Positions 7,936 through 16,216 of a DNA stretch of 38,530 bases are shown here, in pieces. The notes under the pieces were generated by a model that worked only from the letters and a program-made list of their open reading frames with translations, was not told where the DNA came from and ran no database searches. The DNA is taken from assembly GCA_044337705.1 (NCBI GenBank), contig JBIINB010000032.1:1-38530 (forward strand). Reading direction: 5' to 3'. The stretch comes from JBEISR01 sp044337705. Its GTDB lineage: Bacteria > Planctomycetota > Planctomycetia > Pirellulales > Pirellulaceae. A program made the position numbers and the translations under genes. Position 1 is the first letter of the stretch. Each line of letters starts with the position of its first letter.

Positions 7936-8460
7936 ATGACCAGTGCCAGCCACAGCCCCTGTTGCGTCCATATCCGCTGGATGATTCGCCGAGATATGCC
8001 TGAGGTGCTGCAGATCGAATCAGGCAGCTTCGAATTCCCATGGTCCGAGGAAGAATTTGTCCGCTGCCTGCGGCAACGCAATTGCATCGGCATGGTAGCC
8101 GAGTGGAACGAGCGGATCGTGGGGTTCATGATCTACGAACTGCACCGTTCCCGACTGCACCTGCTCAATTTCGCCGTCCATCCGGCTTTTCGAAGGCAAG
8201 GGGTGGGGCGAGCGATGTTGAGCAAGCTGTTCGGCAAGCTTTCCAGCCAACGCCGCAGTCGTATCCTCCTGGAAGTGCGGGAGACCAACCTCGAGGCACA
8301 ACTGTTCTTCCGCGAGCTGGGATTTCGCGCCATCCATGTTTTGCGAGCCTACTACGAAGACTCCCCGGAAGATGCCTACCTGATGCAGTATCGCCACCGA
8401 GTTGCAAGTGATGCAGTGACTGGAGATTCTGTGTCCGATGGTATGCGGAAAACAGGTTGA
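7936..8460 (+). CDS. rimI: Ribosomal protein S18-alanine N-acetyltransferase (RimI-like GNAT)
   Basis: GNAT-fold acetyltransferase; RimI acetylates the N-terminal alanine of ribosomal protein S18. 174 residues, slightly longer than E. coli RimI. Visible features are IRRDMPEVLQIESGSFEFPWSEEEF near the N-terminus, LLNFAVHPAFRRQGVGRAML (77-96) with the acetyl-CoA loop R-R-Q-G-V-G-R, and ETNLEAQLFFRELGF followed by LRAYYEDSPEDAYLM, the typical RimI C-terminal pattern of N-x3-A and a YY motif. ATG 7936 has AAAGGA nine nucleotides upstream; a GTG at 7918 is less likely. The stop TGA overlaps the next ATG by one base (TGATG), so translation of the NUDIX gene is probably coupled. S18 specificity is inferred from the motif pattern only; other N-acetylated targets are possible. 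Confidence 0.82.
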   Translation: MTSASHSPCCVHIRWMIRRDMPEVLQIESGSFEFPWSEEEFVRCLRQRNCIGMVAEWNERIVGFMIYELHRSRLHLLNFAVHPAFRRQGVGRAMLSKLFGKLSSQRRSRILLEVRETNLEAQLFFRELGFRAIHVLRAYYEDSPEDAYLMQYRHRVASDAVTGDSVSDGMRKTG

Positions 8461-8990
8461 TGCCGATGACCTCCCCCTCGCGGATCGTTTATCGAGCTTC
8501 CCGGTTCCATGTGGAAAAGGTGGAGCAGCGGTTGGAGGATGGAAGCACGCTGGTCAAACAGATCGTGCGGCACCCCGGCGCTGTGGTGGTGCTGCCGATC
8601 GTGTCCGATGAATCGATTTGCATGATCGAAACGTTTCGGCCAGCTATCCAGAAGTGGCTTTGGGAACTACCTGCGGGCACGATGGAACCTCCTGAACCGG
8701 CCGATTCGCTTGCGCGGCGCGAGTTGGAAGAAGAGACGGGGTATCGATGCCAGAAGATCACCCATGTCCATAGCTTTGCCATGTCACCTGGAATCCTCGA
8801 TGAGCGGATGCATTTCTTTGTTGCGACAGAGCTGTCCGAAGGGCCAGCCCGGCGCGAACCTGGGGAATGGATCTCCAATCGCCTGGTGACCTGGAAGCAG
8901 GTGGACCAGATGCTGCGCGATGGAAAAATCATCGATGCCAAAACGCTGGTTGCCCTCCTCTGGTATCTTCGCTATCGGACACATGCCTGA
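8460..8990 (+). CDS. NUDIX hydrolase, ADP-ribose pyrophosphatase-like
   Basis: 176-residue NUDIX hydrolase, cleaving nucleoside diphosphate-X compounds. The full Nudix box G-x5-E-x7-R-E-U-x-E-E-x-G-U is at residues 73-95, ending RRELEEETGY. It is preceded by WLWELPAGTM and followed by HSFAMSPGILDERMHFFVA, a pattern seen in ADP-ribose/ADP-sugar pyrophosphatases, where a Pro-Gly pair after the box shapes ligand binding. ATG 8460 overlaps the rimI stop; ATG 8466 and TTG 8457 are also possible. It is the second gene of a short plus-strand cluster. Substrate is not certain. Confidence 0.85.
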   Translation: MPMTSPSRIVYRASRFHVEKVEQRLEDGSTLVKQIVRHPGAVVVLPIVSDESICMIETFRPAIQKWLWELPAGTMEPPEPADSLARRELEEETGYRCQKITHVHSFAMSPGILDERMHFFVATELSEGPARREPGEWISNRLVTWKQVDQMLRDGKIIDAKTLVALLWYLRYRTHA

Positions 8991-9099
8991 ACCAAAATGA
9001 TGGCAAGGCCTTCCTGTCGGTTGCAGAAGACCGATTTGGCCATCGGGATACAGCAGGCATTGGGTATTACTGGCTGGCCTGAAATGTGCGAGAGGCATC

Positions 9100-10320
9100 A
9101 TGCTGGAATCGAAACCTGCGTGGGATCCGGTTGAGACGCTTTGCGAACTGATTCGAATTCCCAGCCAGAACCCGATGGGCCAAAAGGTGGCGGGCGAAGA
9201 GTGGCTGGAGCATCGGATCAGCGATTGGCTGACGCGACGGTTGGCCGGGCTGCTCGGCCAACTGCACCGTATGGAAGTGCCAGGACGCGGCGCGAACCTC
9301 TTTCTTCATCTCCCCGGTCGACCTGGAGCCAAGCACCTTCTTCTGGAAGCTCACCAGGACACAGTACCCACGACGGGGATGACGATTCCTCCATTCGCCC
9401 CGGTGATTCGCGATGGTCGAATCTATGGGCGCGGCGCCTGCGACGTGAAGGGAGGATTAGCCGCGATGCTTTGCGCTATGGCTACGGCGGCCAGTTGGCC
9501 GATCGAACGGCGTCCTCCGTTGACGCTTTGCGCTACCTGTGACGAAGAGTATGGCGTCCTGGGAATGCAGCAGTGGATGCGGTCCTGGTCGAAGCAAGGA
9601 GCTTTTTCCGAAGGCGTGCCCCTGCAGGTCGATCAGGTCATCGTTGCCGAGCCTACGTCGCTGAATGTTGTCGTCGCCCACTTGGGGGTCGTTCGATGGA
9701 ATGTCCATACCCACGGCCTCTCGGCTCACAGTTCCCGTCCCTCCAACGGACGCAACGCGATTTATCGGATGGCTTCCCTGGTGAATTGGTTTGAGCGGCA
9801 TGCGAGCGAACTGGAGAAGCATGGCCGCCGAGATGCCTGGTGCGGCGAGCCTTCGATGAGCGTCGGAGTCATCGGTGGAGGCCAAAGCGTCAATGTCGTA
9901 CCCGACCATTGCCGCATCGAAATCGATCGCCGACTGATCCCGGGGGAACGAGGGGCTGAGGTCTGGGCCGAGATCAAGCGAAGCCTGGAAGAAGAGGGGT
10001 ATTCCGATTGCACCATCGATCCACCCTGGTGCGATCACGAACCGTTGACTCCTGGGGAGAATCTGGCATTTGCCGAGCAGCTTCTGGCAGCTTCTTGTCG
10101 GGAGAGCGGGGATCGCGAGTTGATCGGGGTCCGATTCGGGACCCATGCAACCCACTTTGCTCGACATGGGATTCCCGCAGTGGTCTTTGGTCCCGGTTCG
10201 ATCGAGCAGGCCCACACAGCCGACGAGTGGATTTCCGTCGAGCAGTTGCAGGCCGCGACGCGCATCCTGATCTCGACCATCGCCATGATGGCGCCTAGTC
10301 CAAGCTCTGGCGGAGTTTAA
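9100..10320 (+). CDS. M20-family metallopeptidase/deacylase (ArgE/DapE-like)
   Basis: Cytoplasmic dinuclear-zinc amidohydrolase of 406 residues. Metal ligands are visible in order: LLLEAHQDTVP (H85, D87), GRGACDVKGGLAAML (D115, the bridging aspartate), CDEEYG (E149 catalytic, E150), VAEPTSL, and near the end EQAHTADEWISVEQL (histidine). A dimerisation 'lid' lies between, starting near WNVHTHGLSAHSSRP. Family members remove acetyl from N-acetylornithine, succinyl from N-succinyl-diaminopimelate, or cleave C-terminal residues. The motifs do not separate these, and no arg or dap gene is nearby. ATG 9100 has GAGAGG upstream. It lies 109 bp after the NUDIX gene, possibly co-transcribed. Confidence 0.85.
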   Translation: MLESKPAWDPVETLCELIRIPSQNPMGQKVAGEEWLEHRISDWLTRRLAGLLGQLHRMEVPGRGANLFLHLPGRPGAKHLLLEAHQDTVPTTGMTIPPFAPVIRDGRIYGRGACDVKGGLAAMLCAMATAASWPIERRPPLTLCATCDEEYGVLGMQQWMRSWSKQGAFSEGVPLQVDQVIVAEPTSLNVVVAHLGVVRWNVHTHGLSAHSSRPSNGRNAIYRMASLVNWFERHASELEKHGRRDAWCGEPSMSVGVIGGGQSVNVVPDHCRIEIDRRLIPGERGAEVWAEIKRSLEEEGYSDCTIDPPWCDHEPLTPGENLAFAEQLLAASCRESGDRELIGVRFGTHATHFARHGIPAVVFGPGSIEQAHTADEWISVEQLQAATRILISTIAMMAPSPSSGGV

Positions 10321-10631
10321 AAAAAGTTGATGAGCCGTGTTGAGCGATAATCACCAAACGATCATCGATGGTGCCGTTGATGCGATCGGCGGCTTTCCAA
10401 AAGGTCTCTGAAACGTCCGGCAAACGGTGAATAAACGCTGTTGCCCCGTTATTCGGAAGCGATGATTACCAGGATCAATACTGAAAGTACTCTCTATCGG
10501 TTGCCGTAATTGTCGGGAGGTCGCCTTCCGGCTACACTGCATCGTAGAAACTGCTGAGAAGGGTCAGGCCGGCCCGCTCAGCGGCCTTATGATGCACCGA
10601 AGGCCAGCGGAATTCAGGGGAGTCGGTCGAT
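10321..10631 (+). other. Intergenic region upstream of citrate synthase
   Basis: 311 bp with no supportable gene. It begins with an A-rich stretch directly after the M20 stop and contains the gltA promoter listed separately near its end. I see no intrinsic terminator with a convincing stem. Confidence 0.5.
10510..10538 (+). promoter_or_regulatory. gltA promoter
   Basis: TTGTCG (10510-10515), exactly 17 nt and TACACT (10533-10538) form a well-spaced sigma70-type promoter. The predicted start is about 90 nt before the gltA ATG. The same -10 hexamer and spacing occur upstream of the yitT-like gene. Confidence 0.55.
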
Positions 10632-11951
10632 ATGTCCAATCAGGTGGGCAATGTGGTGGTCGAATCGGACAAGGCAGTGCTTCAAGCGGGAGGGAAGACG
10701 CTGGAGATGCCGATCGTCCGAGGCAGCGAAGGGGAGCGTGCGATTGATATCGCCGAGCTTCGCAAGGTCACCGGAGCGATCACGCTGGATGAGGGCTATG
10801 CCAACACTGGGTCGACCACCAGCGCGATCACCTATCTGGATGGCGATCTGGGAGTGCTCAGGTACCGAGGCTATCCGATCGAGGAGTTGGCCGAGCACTG
10901 CGATTTTGTCGAAACTTCCTATCTGCTGATCTATGGCGAATTGCCAACGTGGCAGCAATTAGAAAACTTTCGGCATCAGATTCGCCGCCATACGATGCTG
11001 CATGAAGATATGCGCTCATTTTACAACGGTTTCCCCCGCGATGCCCACCCCATGGCGATTCTTTCGTCTGTGGTAGCGGCTCTGTCGACCTTCTACCAGG
11101 ACTCCCTCGATGTTCACGATCCTGAGGAGGTGAAAATCAGCATCCACCGGCTGCTTGCCAAGTTGCCGACGATCGCTGCGTACAGCTACAAGAAGTCGAC
11201 TGGTCAACCCTTCGTCTACCCCCAAAATTCGCTCGACTACTGCGAAAACTTTCTTCGGATGATGTTTGCAGTCCCCAGTGAAGAGTACGAACCCGATTCC
11301 GATTTCGTCAAAGCACTCAACCTCCTTTTGATTGTCCACGCCGATCACGAACAGAACTGCTCGACATCGACGGTTCGCATGGTTGGTTCGTCGAACGCGA
11401 ATCTTTTCGCGTCGATCTCGGCAGGGATCTGTGCCCTCTGGGGACCGCTGCACGGAGGGGCCAATGAAGCCTGCATCAACATGCTCCAGCAGATCGCCCA
11501 AGATGGCGGCAACGTGAAAAAGTATGTCGACATGGCGAAGGACAAGAAGAGCAATTTCCGTTTGATGGGTTTCGGGCATCGGGTCTACAAGAATTACGAT
11601 CCTCGAGCGAAGATCATCAAGTCAGCTTGCGACAAACTGCTGGCCAAGTTGCATCTGAACGACCCTCTCTTCGAAGTGGCGCAGCAATTGGAAGAGGTGG
11701 CGTTGAAGGACCCGTACTTCATCGAGCGGAAGTTGTATCCAAACGTCGACTTCTATTCTGGGATCGTCTATCGTGCGATGGGGATTCCGGTCCAGATGTT
11801 CACCGTGCTTTTTGCGATCGGTCGACTCCCCGGGTGGATCGCGCACTGGGTAGAAATGCACCAGGATGCGAATACACGGATCGGCCGACCCCGGCAGATC
11901 TACACAGGGCACACCACGCGTCAGATCGTTCCGATTTCCGCCAGAGGCTGA
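10632..11951 (+). CDS. gltA: Citrate synthase (type I bacterial)
   Basis: Condenses oxaloacetate and acetyl-CoA to citrate, the entry step of the TCA cycle. 439 residues, normal for the hexameric Gram-negative type. The catalytic triad motifs are all present: HADHEQNCSTSTVRMVGSS (first histidine), LWGPLHGGANEACINML (second histidine) and KLYPNVDFYSGIVYRAMG (aspartate). GFGHRVYKNYDPRAKIIK is the substrate/CoA-binding segment. The N-terminal strand region (about residues 1-50) ending ITLDEGYANTGSTTSAITYLDGD is typical of this subtype. ATG 10632 follows AGGGGA. It appears to be a single-gene unit: its own promoter lies upstream and the next gene starts 149 bp downstream. Confidence 0.96.
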   Translation: MSNQVGNVVVESDKAVLQAGGKTLEMPIVRGSEGERAIDIAELRKVTGAITLDEGYANTGSTTSAITYLDGDLGVLRYRGYPIEELAEHCDFVETSYLLIYGELPTWQQLENFRHQIRRHTMLHEDMRSFYNGFPRDAHPMAILSSVVAALSTFYQDSLDVHDPEEVKISIHRLLAKLPTIAAYSYKKSTGQPFVYPQNSLDYCENFLRMMFAVPSEEYEPDSDFVKALNLLLIVHADHEQNCSTSTVRMVGSSNANLFASISAGICALWGPLHGGANEACINMLQQIAQDGGNVKKYVDMAKDKKSNFRLMGFGHRVYKNYDPRAKIIKSACDKLLAKLHLNDPLFEVAQQLEEVALKDPYFIERKLYPNVDFYSGIVYRAMGIPVQMFTVLFAIGRLPGWIAHWVEMHQDANTRIGRPRQIYTGHTTRQIVPISARG

Positions 11952-12100
11952 TGGAATTCCAGTCTGCTTCCCTTCCCGAAGGATGCGGAGCGGCGTTCTG
12001 CGGATCGATTGATGGAGTTGCCGGCAGAAGAGTTCGATTAATCGCCTGGGGAAATCATCCCTTTGCGATTCTCCGTAACCGACAGCGGTAGGGCTGATCG

Positions 12101-13162
12101 ATGAAGCCGCCAACCGAACCATCGCCTCCCGGTCGTACAGCGCCGAGATTGTCGAGACGTCAAGTCGCCGTTCGTCTTCCCCATCTGGCCGGCTGGTCCG
12201 ATATCCCTGCCTGGCTTGTTAGCTTGGCATTTCATCTACTTGTCTTTCTCGCTCTGGTGCTCTGGTGGCAACCTCTCCCAAGAGGCACTGGCGCCACCCT
12301 GGATCGTCCCGCAGGAATTGCGGTCGTGCACGAAGTCAGTGAGGGAGCCGATGTGGAAATTCTCGGAAGCGAAGCGAAGCAAAACGACGAATCAGCCGCT
12401 GGTGCGGCGGAGCAGTCGGAAGAGGCTCTGGCCGATGCGTTGTCCAGCCTGCCACTTGGGGCCGAGTTGCCTGAAGGAGTCGATGACGGAGCGGTTGCAG
12501 GAGCGCCAAGCACCGGGGGCGACCTGGGGGATGCGACCGGAGCTGGAAACCTCAGTGGATTGGGCGGATCTGAGGCCTCCAGCGGCTCGCAGGGTGGAGG
12601 CAAAGCAAAAACGTCCGTCTTCGGGGTCGAAGGCTACGGAGATTCTTTTGTCTATCTTTTCGATCGGTCCGATTCGATGAATGCGGGACAAGCGGGGCCA
12701 CTGCGTGCTGCGAAACGGGAGCTGATGGCCAGCCTCGCTTCCCTGACTTCCGTCCACCAGTTTCAGATCGTTTTCTACAACGAAGCTCCCACTCCCTACC
12801 GCAGCAGTCTTTCTAGAAATCGCGGAATGCTTTTCGCGAGCGATGCAGAGAAGCGACAGGCAATGCGATTTGTCAGCAATGTCGTTGCGATGGGCGGTAC
12901 GGAGCATTTGGATGCTCTTCGGCTTGCCATCGCCATGGCGCCTGATGTGATTTTCTTCTTGACGGATGCGGATGAGCCGGCTTTGAAAGCAGATCAATTG
13001 GCCGATCTGGTCGATCGGTGTCAGCGGGCTGGGACGACGATTCATGCGATCGAGCTGGGTAATGGGAGCAATCCCCCTTCCGGCCGATGGATCGAAGCCC
13101 TGGCCGACCGCACGGGAGGAGAGTATCGCTACTTGGATGCCATCGAACTGACCGTTCCATGA
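12101..13162 (+). CDS. vWA-domain protein with TonB/TolA-like membrane anchor
   Basis: 353 residues. A basic N-terminus (1-35) is followed by one membrane helix (about 37-56, WLVSLAFHLLVFLALVLWW) containing S41-x3-H45, the spacing that in TonB and TolA couples the helix to ExbB/ExbD. Residues 60-175 form an Ala/Gly/Glu/Ser-rich, probably extended linker ending in GSQGGGKAK. A von Willebrand A domain follows (178-353) with a complete metal site: DRSDS (D188, S190, S192), GGTEH (T267) and FLTDADEP (D289). The predicted topology places the vWA domain in the periplasm. It is the first gene of a cluster with exbB and two exbD genes; its stop overlaps the next start (ATGA). AGGG precedes ATG 12101. 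Role as an energy-transducing arm is my inference; a static vWA scaffold is the alternative. Confidence 0.8.
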   Translation: MKPPTEPSPPGRTAPRLSRRQVAVRLPHLAGWSDIPAWLVSLAFHLLVFLALVLWWQPLPRGTGATLDRPAGIAVVHEVSEGADVEILGSEAKQNDESAAGAAEQSEEALADALSSLPLGAELPEGVDDGAVAGAPSTGGDLGDATGAGNLSGLGGSEASSGSQGGGKAKTSVFGVEGYGDSFVYLFDRSDSMNAGQAGPLRAAKRELMASLASLTSVHQFQIVFYNEAPTPYRSSLSRNRGMLFASDAEKRQAMRFVSNVVAMGGTEHLDALRLAIAMAPDVIFFLTDADEPALKADQLADLVDRCQRAGTTIHAIELGNGSNPPSGRWIEALADRTGGEYRYLDAIELTVP

Positions 13163-14400
13163 ACAGAAAAACAGGCAATCAACAACTAGACGTGAAGACC
13201 GATCGGGCGGAGCCAACCGCTTGGGAGTTGTGGTGGTTTTCTGTACTGCGTGCGTGGCGATTGCATGAGGTCTGCTTCTGCGGTCTCCACTGGGTCGCTG
13301 TGGGTTCTTTGGTGGCGATCGGTCTTCTGAGCGATAGTCCCCTGGCGCTGAGCCAGCCAGTGCAGCAAAGCACCGTCACGGGAGCTTCGCAGGTGGATTT
13401 GGAGCGATTGGAGGGATGGTTGCGGGAGCGACCACAGCCGGTGAGTCGATGGATTTGGGGATCTCCCCCTGACCAGGATGGGCCATGGAGTTCCGATTCC
13501 GGGGACTGGATGGAGGGGAAAATCCTGGATTGGAACGCCGACGGTTTGATTCATCTGATTGAGGGAGAACCAGAGATTCGTCGGTTGCAGGGGGATCAAT
13601 GCGCCGCGATGGAGGTCGCCTGGTCGACGCCACAGGCCGATCAGGCGGATCGAATGTATCGTCGCGGGGAGTGGCTGGAATCGGTCCGATCGGCGCAGCA
13701 AGCGATGGGATCGGGGATCCTCCCGTGGCAGCGACGTGTCCTCGCGACGCAAATCGTCGATGCCTTGGTGCAGGAGGGTAAGATCGAACTGGCGGTGAGT
13801 GTCTGGGAGAAGCTGATTCAGGAGCGTCCTCCCCTGCTCCACTATGCATTCCTGCCGCTGGTTTGGAGTCGCGATGCGATCATCCTGGAAACTCCAACGA
13901 ATGCTCTTTCGTGGCTGGAATCAGACGAACCTTCCATGCGTCTGGTCGGCGCCTCGTGGTTGCTTGCTACCCGCGATCGGCAACGGGCGCTGGAGGTACT
14001 GGAAACTCTGGCGAAGGACCCCCATCCGGCGATTCGGCAATTGGCCATCGCACAGCAGTGGCGTGTCCTATCGGCCTCCCAATTTGCTGCAGAGAAATTG
14101 CCCGAAATCTTGGCAACGCGCGATAGGATGCTGTTTCCGCTGCAGGTGGGGCCGACGTTCCTGATCGCGGATCGACTGGAGGAAGCGGACCAGGCCATCT
14201 TAGCGCTCTTTCAATGGCAGCACTTGGTGACGCTGCATCGCCAAACGAGGGTCGCTGCAGTGGGCGCGCGACGTTGGTTACAACTCCTGGAGCAAAACAA
14301 ATCGGAGGCGACGGGGCCGACACGCGCGTGGTGTGCTCAGCAGTTGTCTTTCTGGGAGGCCATGCAGAGAAGTTCTGGGAAGGATGGCAAAGGCAAGTAA
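13159..14400 (+). CDS. Unknown exported or membrane-anchored protein in the ExbBD cluster
   Basis: 413 residues; I do not recognise a named family. A hydrophobic stretch (about 43-57, LHWVAVGSLVAIGLL) followed by SPLALSQPVQQ looks like a late signal peptide or anchor, so most of the chain should be outside the cytoplasm. The middle (about 100-150) has WMEGKILDWNADGLIHLIEGE. From about 170 on the sequence is helical and repeat-like: RRGEWLESVRSAQQAM and EGKIELAVSVWEKLIQE resemble TPR helices, and ALEVLETLAKDPHPAIRQLAIAQQWR resembles a HEAT repeat. The start ATG 13159 overlaps the vWA gene's stop, implying translational coupling, so the two products probably work together. ExbB follows after 104 bp. 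A scaffold or adaptor role is plausible but unproven. Confidence 0.75.
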   Translation: MNRKTGNQQLDVKTDRAEPTAWELWWFSVLRAWRLHEVCFCGLHWVAVGSLVAIGLLSDSPLALSQPVQQSTVTGASQVDLERLEGWLRERPQPVSRWIWGSPPDQDGPWSSDSGDWMEGKILDWNADGLIHLIEGEPEIRRLQGDQCAAMEVAWSTPQADQADRMYRRGEWLESVRSAQQAMGSGILPWQRRVLATQIVDALVQEGKIELAVSVWEKLIQERPPLLHYAFLPLVWSRDAIILETPTNALSWLESDEPSMRLVGASWLLATRDRQRALEVLETLAKDPHPAIRQLAIAQQWRVLSASQFAAEKLPEILATRDRMLFPLQVGPTFLIADRLEEADQAILALFQWQHLVTLHRQTRVAAVGARRWLQLLEQNKSEATGPTRAWCAQQLSFWEAMQRSSGKDGKGK

Positions 14401-14504
14401 CCCGATCGCTCTAAGGGCACCGGATCAGGTACGATATTGCCGAGGGTGTCGTGGCCTGGAGTGCCCAAGAACCAGAGGCATGTGAAATCACTGAGGAAGT
14501 GTCG

Positions 14505-15302
14505 ATGTTCCATCGTCGAATCGGAGTGCTGCTGGGATGCTGGGTGATCGCCGTAAGCCCGGCTACTGTTTGCGCGCAGGGGGCACAGGAAGCACCAGCG
14601 GACGGTGATAGTTTCTGGTCGGTTGTTTTCAGCGGAGGTCCATTTGGAATTGGCATCATGCTGGTGCTGATTGCAATGTCGATCTTGACCGTCTACTTGA
14701 TCGTCGATCAGGCGCTGTTGTTGCGTCGCTCCCAATTGCTCCCAAAGTCCTTTGCAGAAGAAGTCCGGCAGATGCTTCTGGCTGGAAAGTGGAAGGAGGC
14801 GGAGGCGCTGTGTCGGGAGCGGCCGAGTCCTTTGGGGTGGGTTCTTCACAGCGGTTTGGGGGAAGCTGAGTTTGGTTGGCCGGCGGTGGAAAAGGCGATG
14901 GAGGAAACGCTTGCCGAGCAGGCGGCGAGGCTGTTTCGGCGAGTGGAGTATTTGTCGGTCATTGGGAATCTTGCACCGATGCTTGGATTGCTAGGAACAG
15001 TAGCTGGGATGATCATCGCATTCCGACAGGTAGCGATCAGTCAGGGTGCGGCGGGGGCCGGGGATCTCGCTTCGGGCATCTACTCGGCACTGGTCACCAC
15101 GGTGGCCGGCCTGGTGATCGCCATCCCGGCGCTGGGGGCTCTGGCGATTTTCCGGAATCGAATCGATCAGCTGATGGCCGAGTCGGCATACGTTGCTCAG
15201 CAGGTAATCGCTCCCTTGCGTCGTCGGCTTTTGGCCAACTTGCGGAGTCCCATTCCAGGGGCCGCAGGATCGGGGCGAGGTGCGGGTGGTGGGAGCAACT
15301 GA
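14505..15302 (+). CDS. exbB: MotA/TolQ/ExbB-family proton channel subunit
   Basis: 265-residue inner-membrane channel subunit; with ExbD it converts proton motive force into movement of a periplasmic partner. A signal-peptide-like N-terminus (1-24, ending TVCAQ) precedes three membrane helices: about 48-70, 150-173 and 192-216. The pore motifs NLAPMLGLLGTVAGMIIAF (T165) and SGIYSALVTTVAGLVIAIP (T199) carry the two threonines matching E. coli ExbB T148 and T181. The cytoplasmic loop between helices 1 and 2 (about 72-148) is of usual size. ATG 14505 has GAGGAA seven nucleotides upstream; a GTG at 14451 would add 18 non-conserved residues. ExbD follows after 15 bp. Confidence 0.9.
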   Translation: MFHRRIGVLLGCWVIAVSPATVCAQGAQEAPADGDSFWSVVFSGGPFGIGIMLVLIAMSILTVYLIVDQALLLRRSQLLPKSFAEEVRQMLLAGKWKEAEALCRERPSPLGWVLHSGLGEAEFGWPAVEKAMEETLAEQAARLFRRVEYLSVIGNLAPMLGLLGTVAGMIIAFRQVAISQGAAGAGDLASGIYSALVTTVAGLVIAIPALGALAIFRNRIDQLMAESAYVAQQVIAPLRRRLLANLRSPIPGAAGSGRGAGGGSN

Positions 15303-15317
15303 GATGCGGGAGCGATC

Positions 15318-15740
15318 ATGAAGGTTCCGCAGTACCGACCATCCGATGGCACCACCATTTCGATGACGCCGATGATCGACATCGTTTTCCTGCTGATTAT
15401 CTTTTTTCTGGTAAGCAGCCATATGGCAAGCCGGGAGACGGCTCATCCGATCGACCTGCCATCGGCAACCACAGCACTTGCGACCGAATCCGTTTCGCCC
15501 GACGCAACGCTGAATATCCTTCTCGATGGTGCCATGCAGTTGCAAGGCGAGTCCATCCAGATGGAGGGGCTGGCTCCGGCGCTCCGGCGAATCGTTGGGG
15601 CGGATGGGCCAATCCAACTGCGGATTAGGACTGACAGGACACTTCCCTATGAACAGGTAGAAAGAGTCTTGGTCGAATGCTCGCAGGCAGGGGTTACCGA
15701 TCTGGTCTTCGGGGTTTTCGGAGAAAAAACGCAGCGATGA
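15318..15740 (+). CDS. exbD: ExbD/TolR-family protein (first copy)
   Basis: 140 residues: short cytoplasmic N-terminus, one membrane helix and a small periplasmic domain. SMTPMIDIVFLLIIFFLV (15-32) is the family signature; D21 is the protonatable aspartate equivalent to E. coli ExbD D25. The periplasmic part ends in LPYEQVERVLVECSQAGVTDLVFGVF, the typical C-terminal helix and strand of ExbD/TolR. It works inside the ExbB pentamer. The stop overlaps the start of the second exbD by four bases (ATGA), suggesting stoichiometric production of the two copies. Confidence 0.92.
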   Translation: MKVPQYRPSDGTTISMTPMIDIVFLLIIFFLVSSHMASRETAHPIDLPSATTALATESVSPDATLNILLDGAMQLQGESIQMEGLAPALRRIVGADGPIQLRIRTDRTLPYEQVERVLVECSQAGVTDLVFGVFGEKTQR

Positions 15741-16216
15741 AGATCCCAACACGATTTGGTCCAGGCGCGGCATCGCGACGCCAGGGAGCTCTGGACCTGA
15801 TGATGACCCCAATGATCGACGTGGTATTTCTCCTGCTGGTTTATTTCATCGCCACCACCTCGTTTCAGAGGCCAGAGAGTCCATTGCCGGCTGGGGTGGC
15901 GAAGCCTCCAGGTGGGAGAGCTGCTGACGCGAAGCCGCCCGATCCGCTGGAGGTGATTCCCGAGGAGATTCTGTTGCGTGTGCGGCAGGATGAAGGGGGT
16001 GGAATCAGCTACCAGGTCAACGGTTCGGCTGTTGGCGGTTATCTCGAACTGGTTGAGCGATTGACCAGAATCGTATCGGTCCGAGCCGATGTGCCGATTG
16101 TGGTCGCGCCAGAGAAGAGAGTACCGATGCAGGATGCGATTGCGGCCTACGATGCTGCGCGTCGCGCTGGGGCGCTGAGCGTCTATTTCGCCATCCGAGG
16201 GAAGGGGAAAGAGTGA
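15737..16216 (+). CDS. exbD: ExbD/TolR-family protein (second copy)
   Basis: 159 residues with a distinct sequence from the first copy. LDLMMTPMIDVVFLLLVYFIA (19-39) carries the essential aspartate D28. A proline/glycine-rich stretch (about 47-70) links the helix to the periplasmic domain, which ends VPIVVAPEKRVPMQDAIAAYDAARRAGALSVYFAI-like, as in TolR/ExbD. Two consecutive, divergent exbD genes suggest a heterodimer within one ExbB ring. The start ATG 15737 overlaps the previous stop, and its own stop overlaps the next ATG by one base (TGATG), so the acyltransferase downstream is translationally linked. Confidence 0.9.
   Translation: MKIPTRFGPGAASRRQGALDLMMTPMIDVVFLLLVYFIATTSFQRPESPLPAGVAKPPGGRAADAKPPDPLEVIPEEILLRVRQDEGGGISYQVNGSAVGGYLELVERLTRIVSVRADVPIVVAPEKRVPMQDAIAAYDAARRAGALSVYFAIRGKGKE

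Noticed and set aside
15347..15362. Sigma54-like TGGCAC-N5-TTTC sequence
   Set aside because: It lies inside the first exbD coding sequence and lacks the GC of the -12 element.
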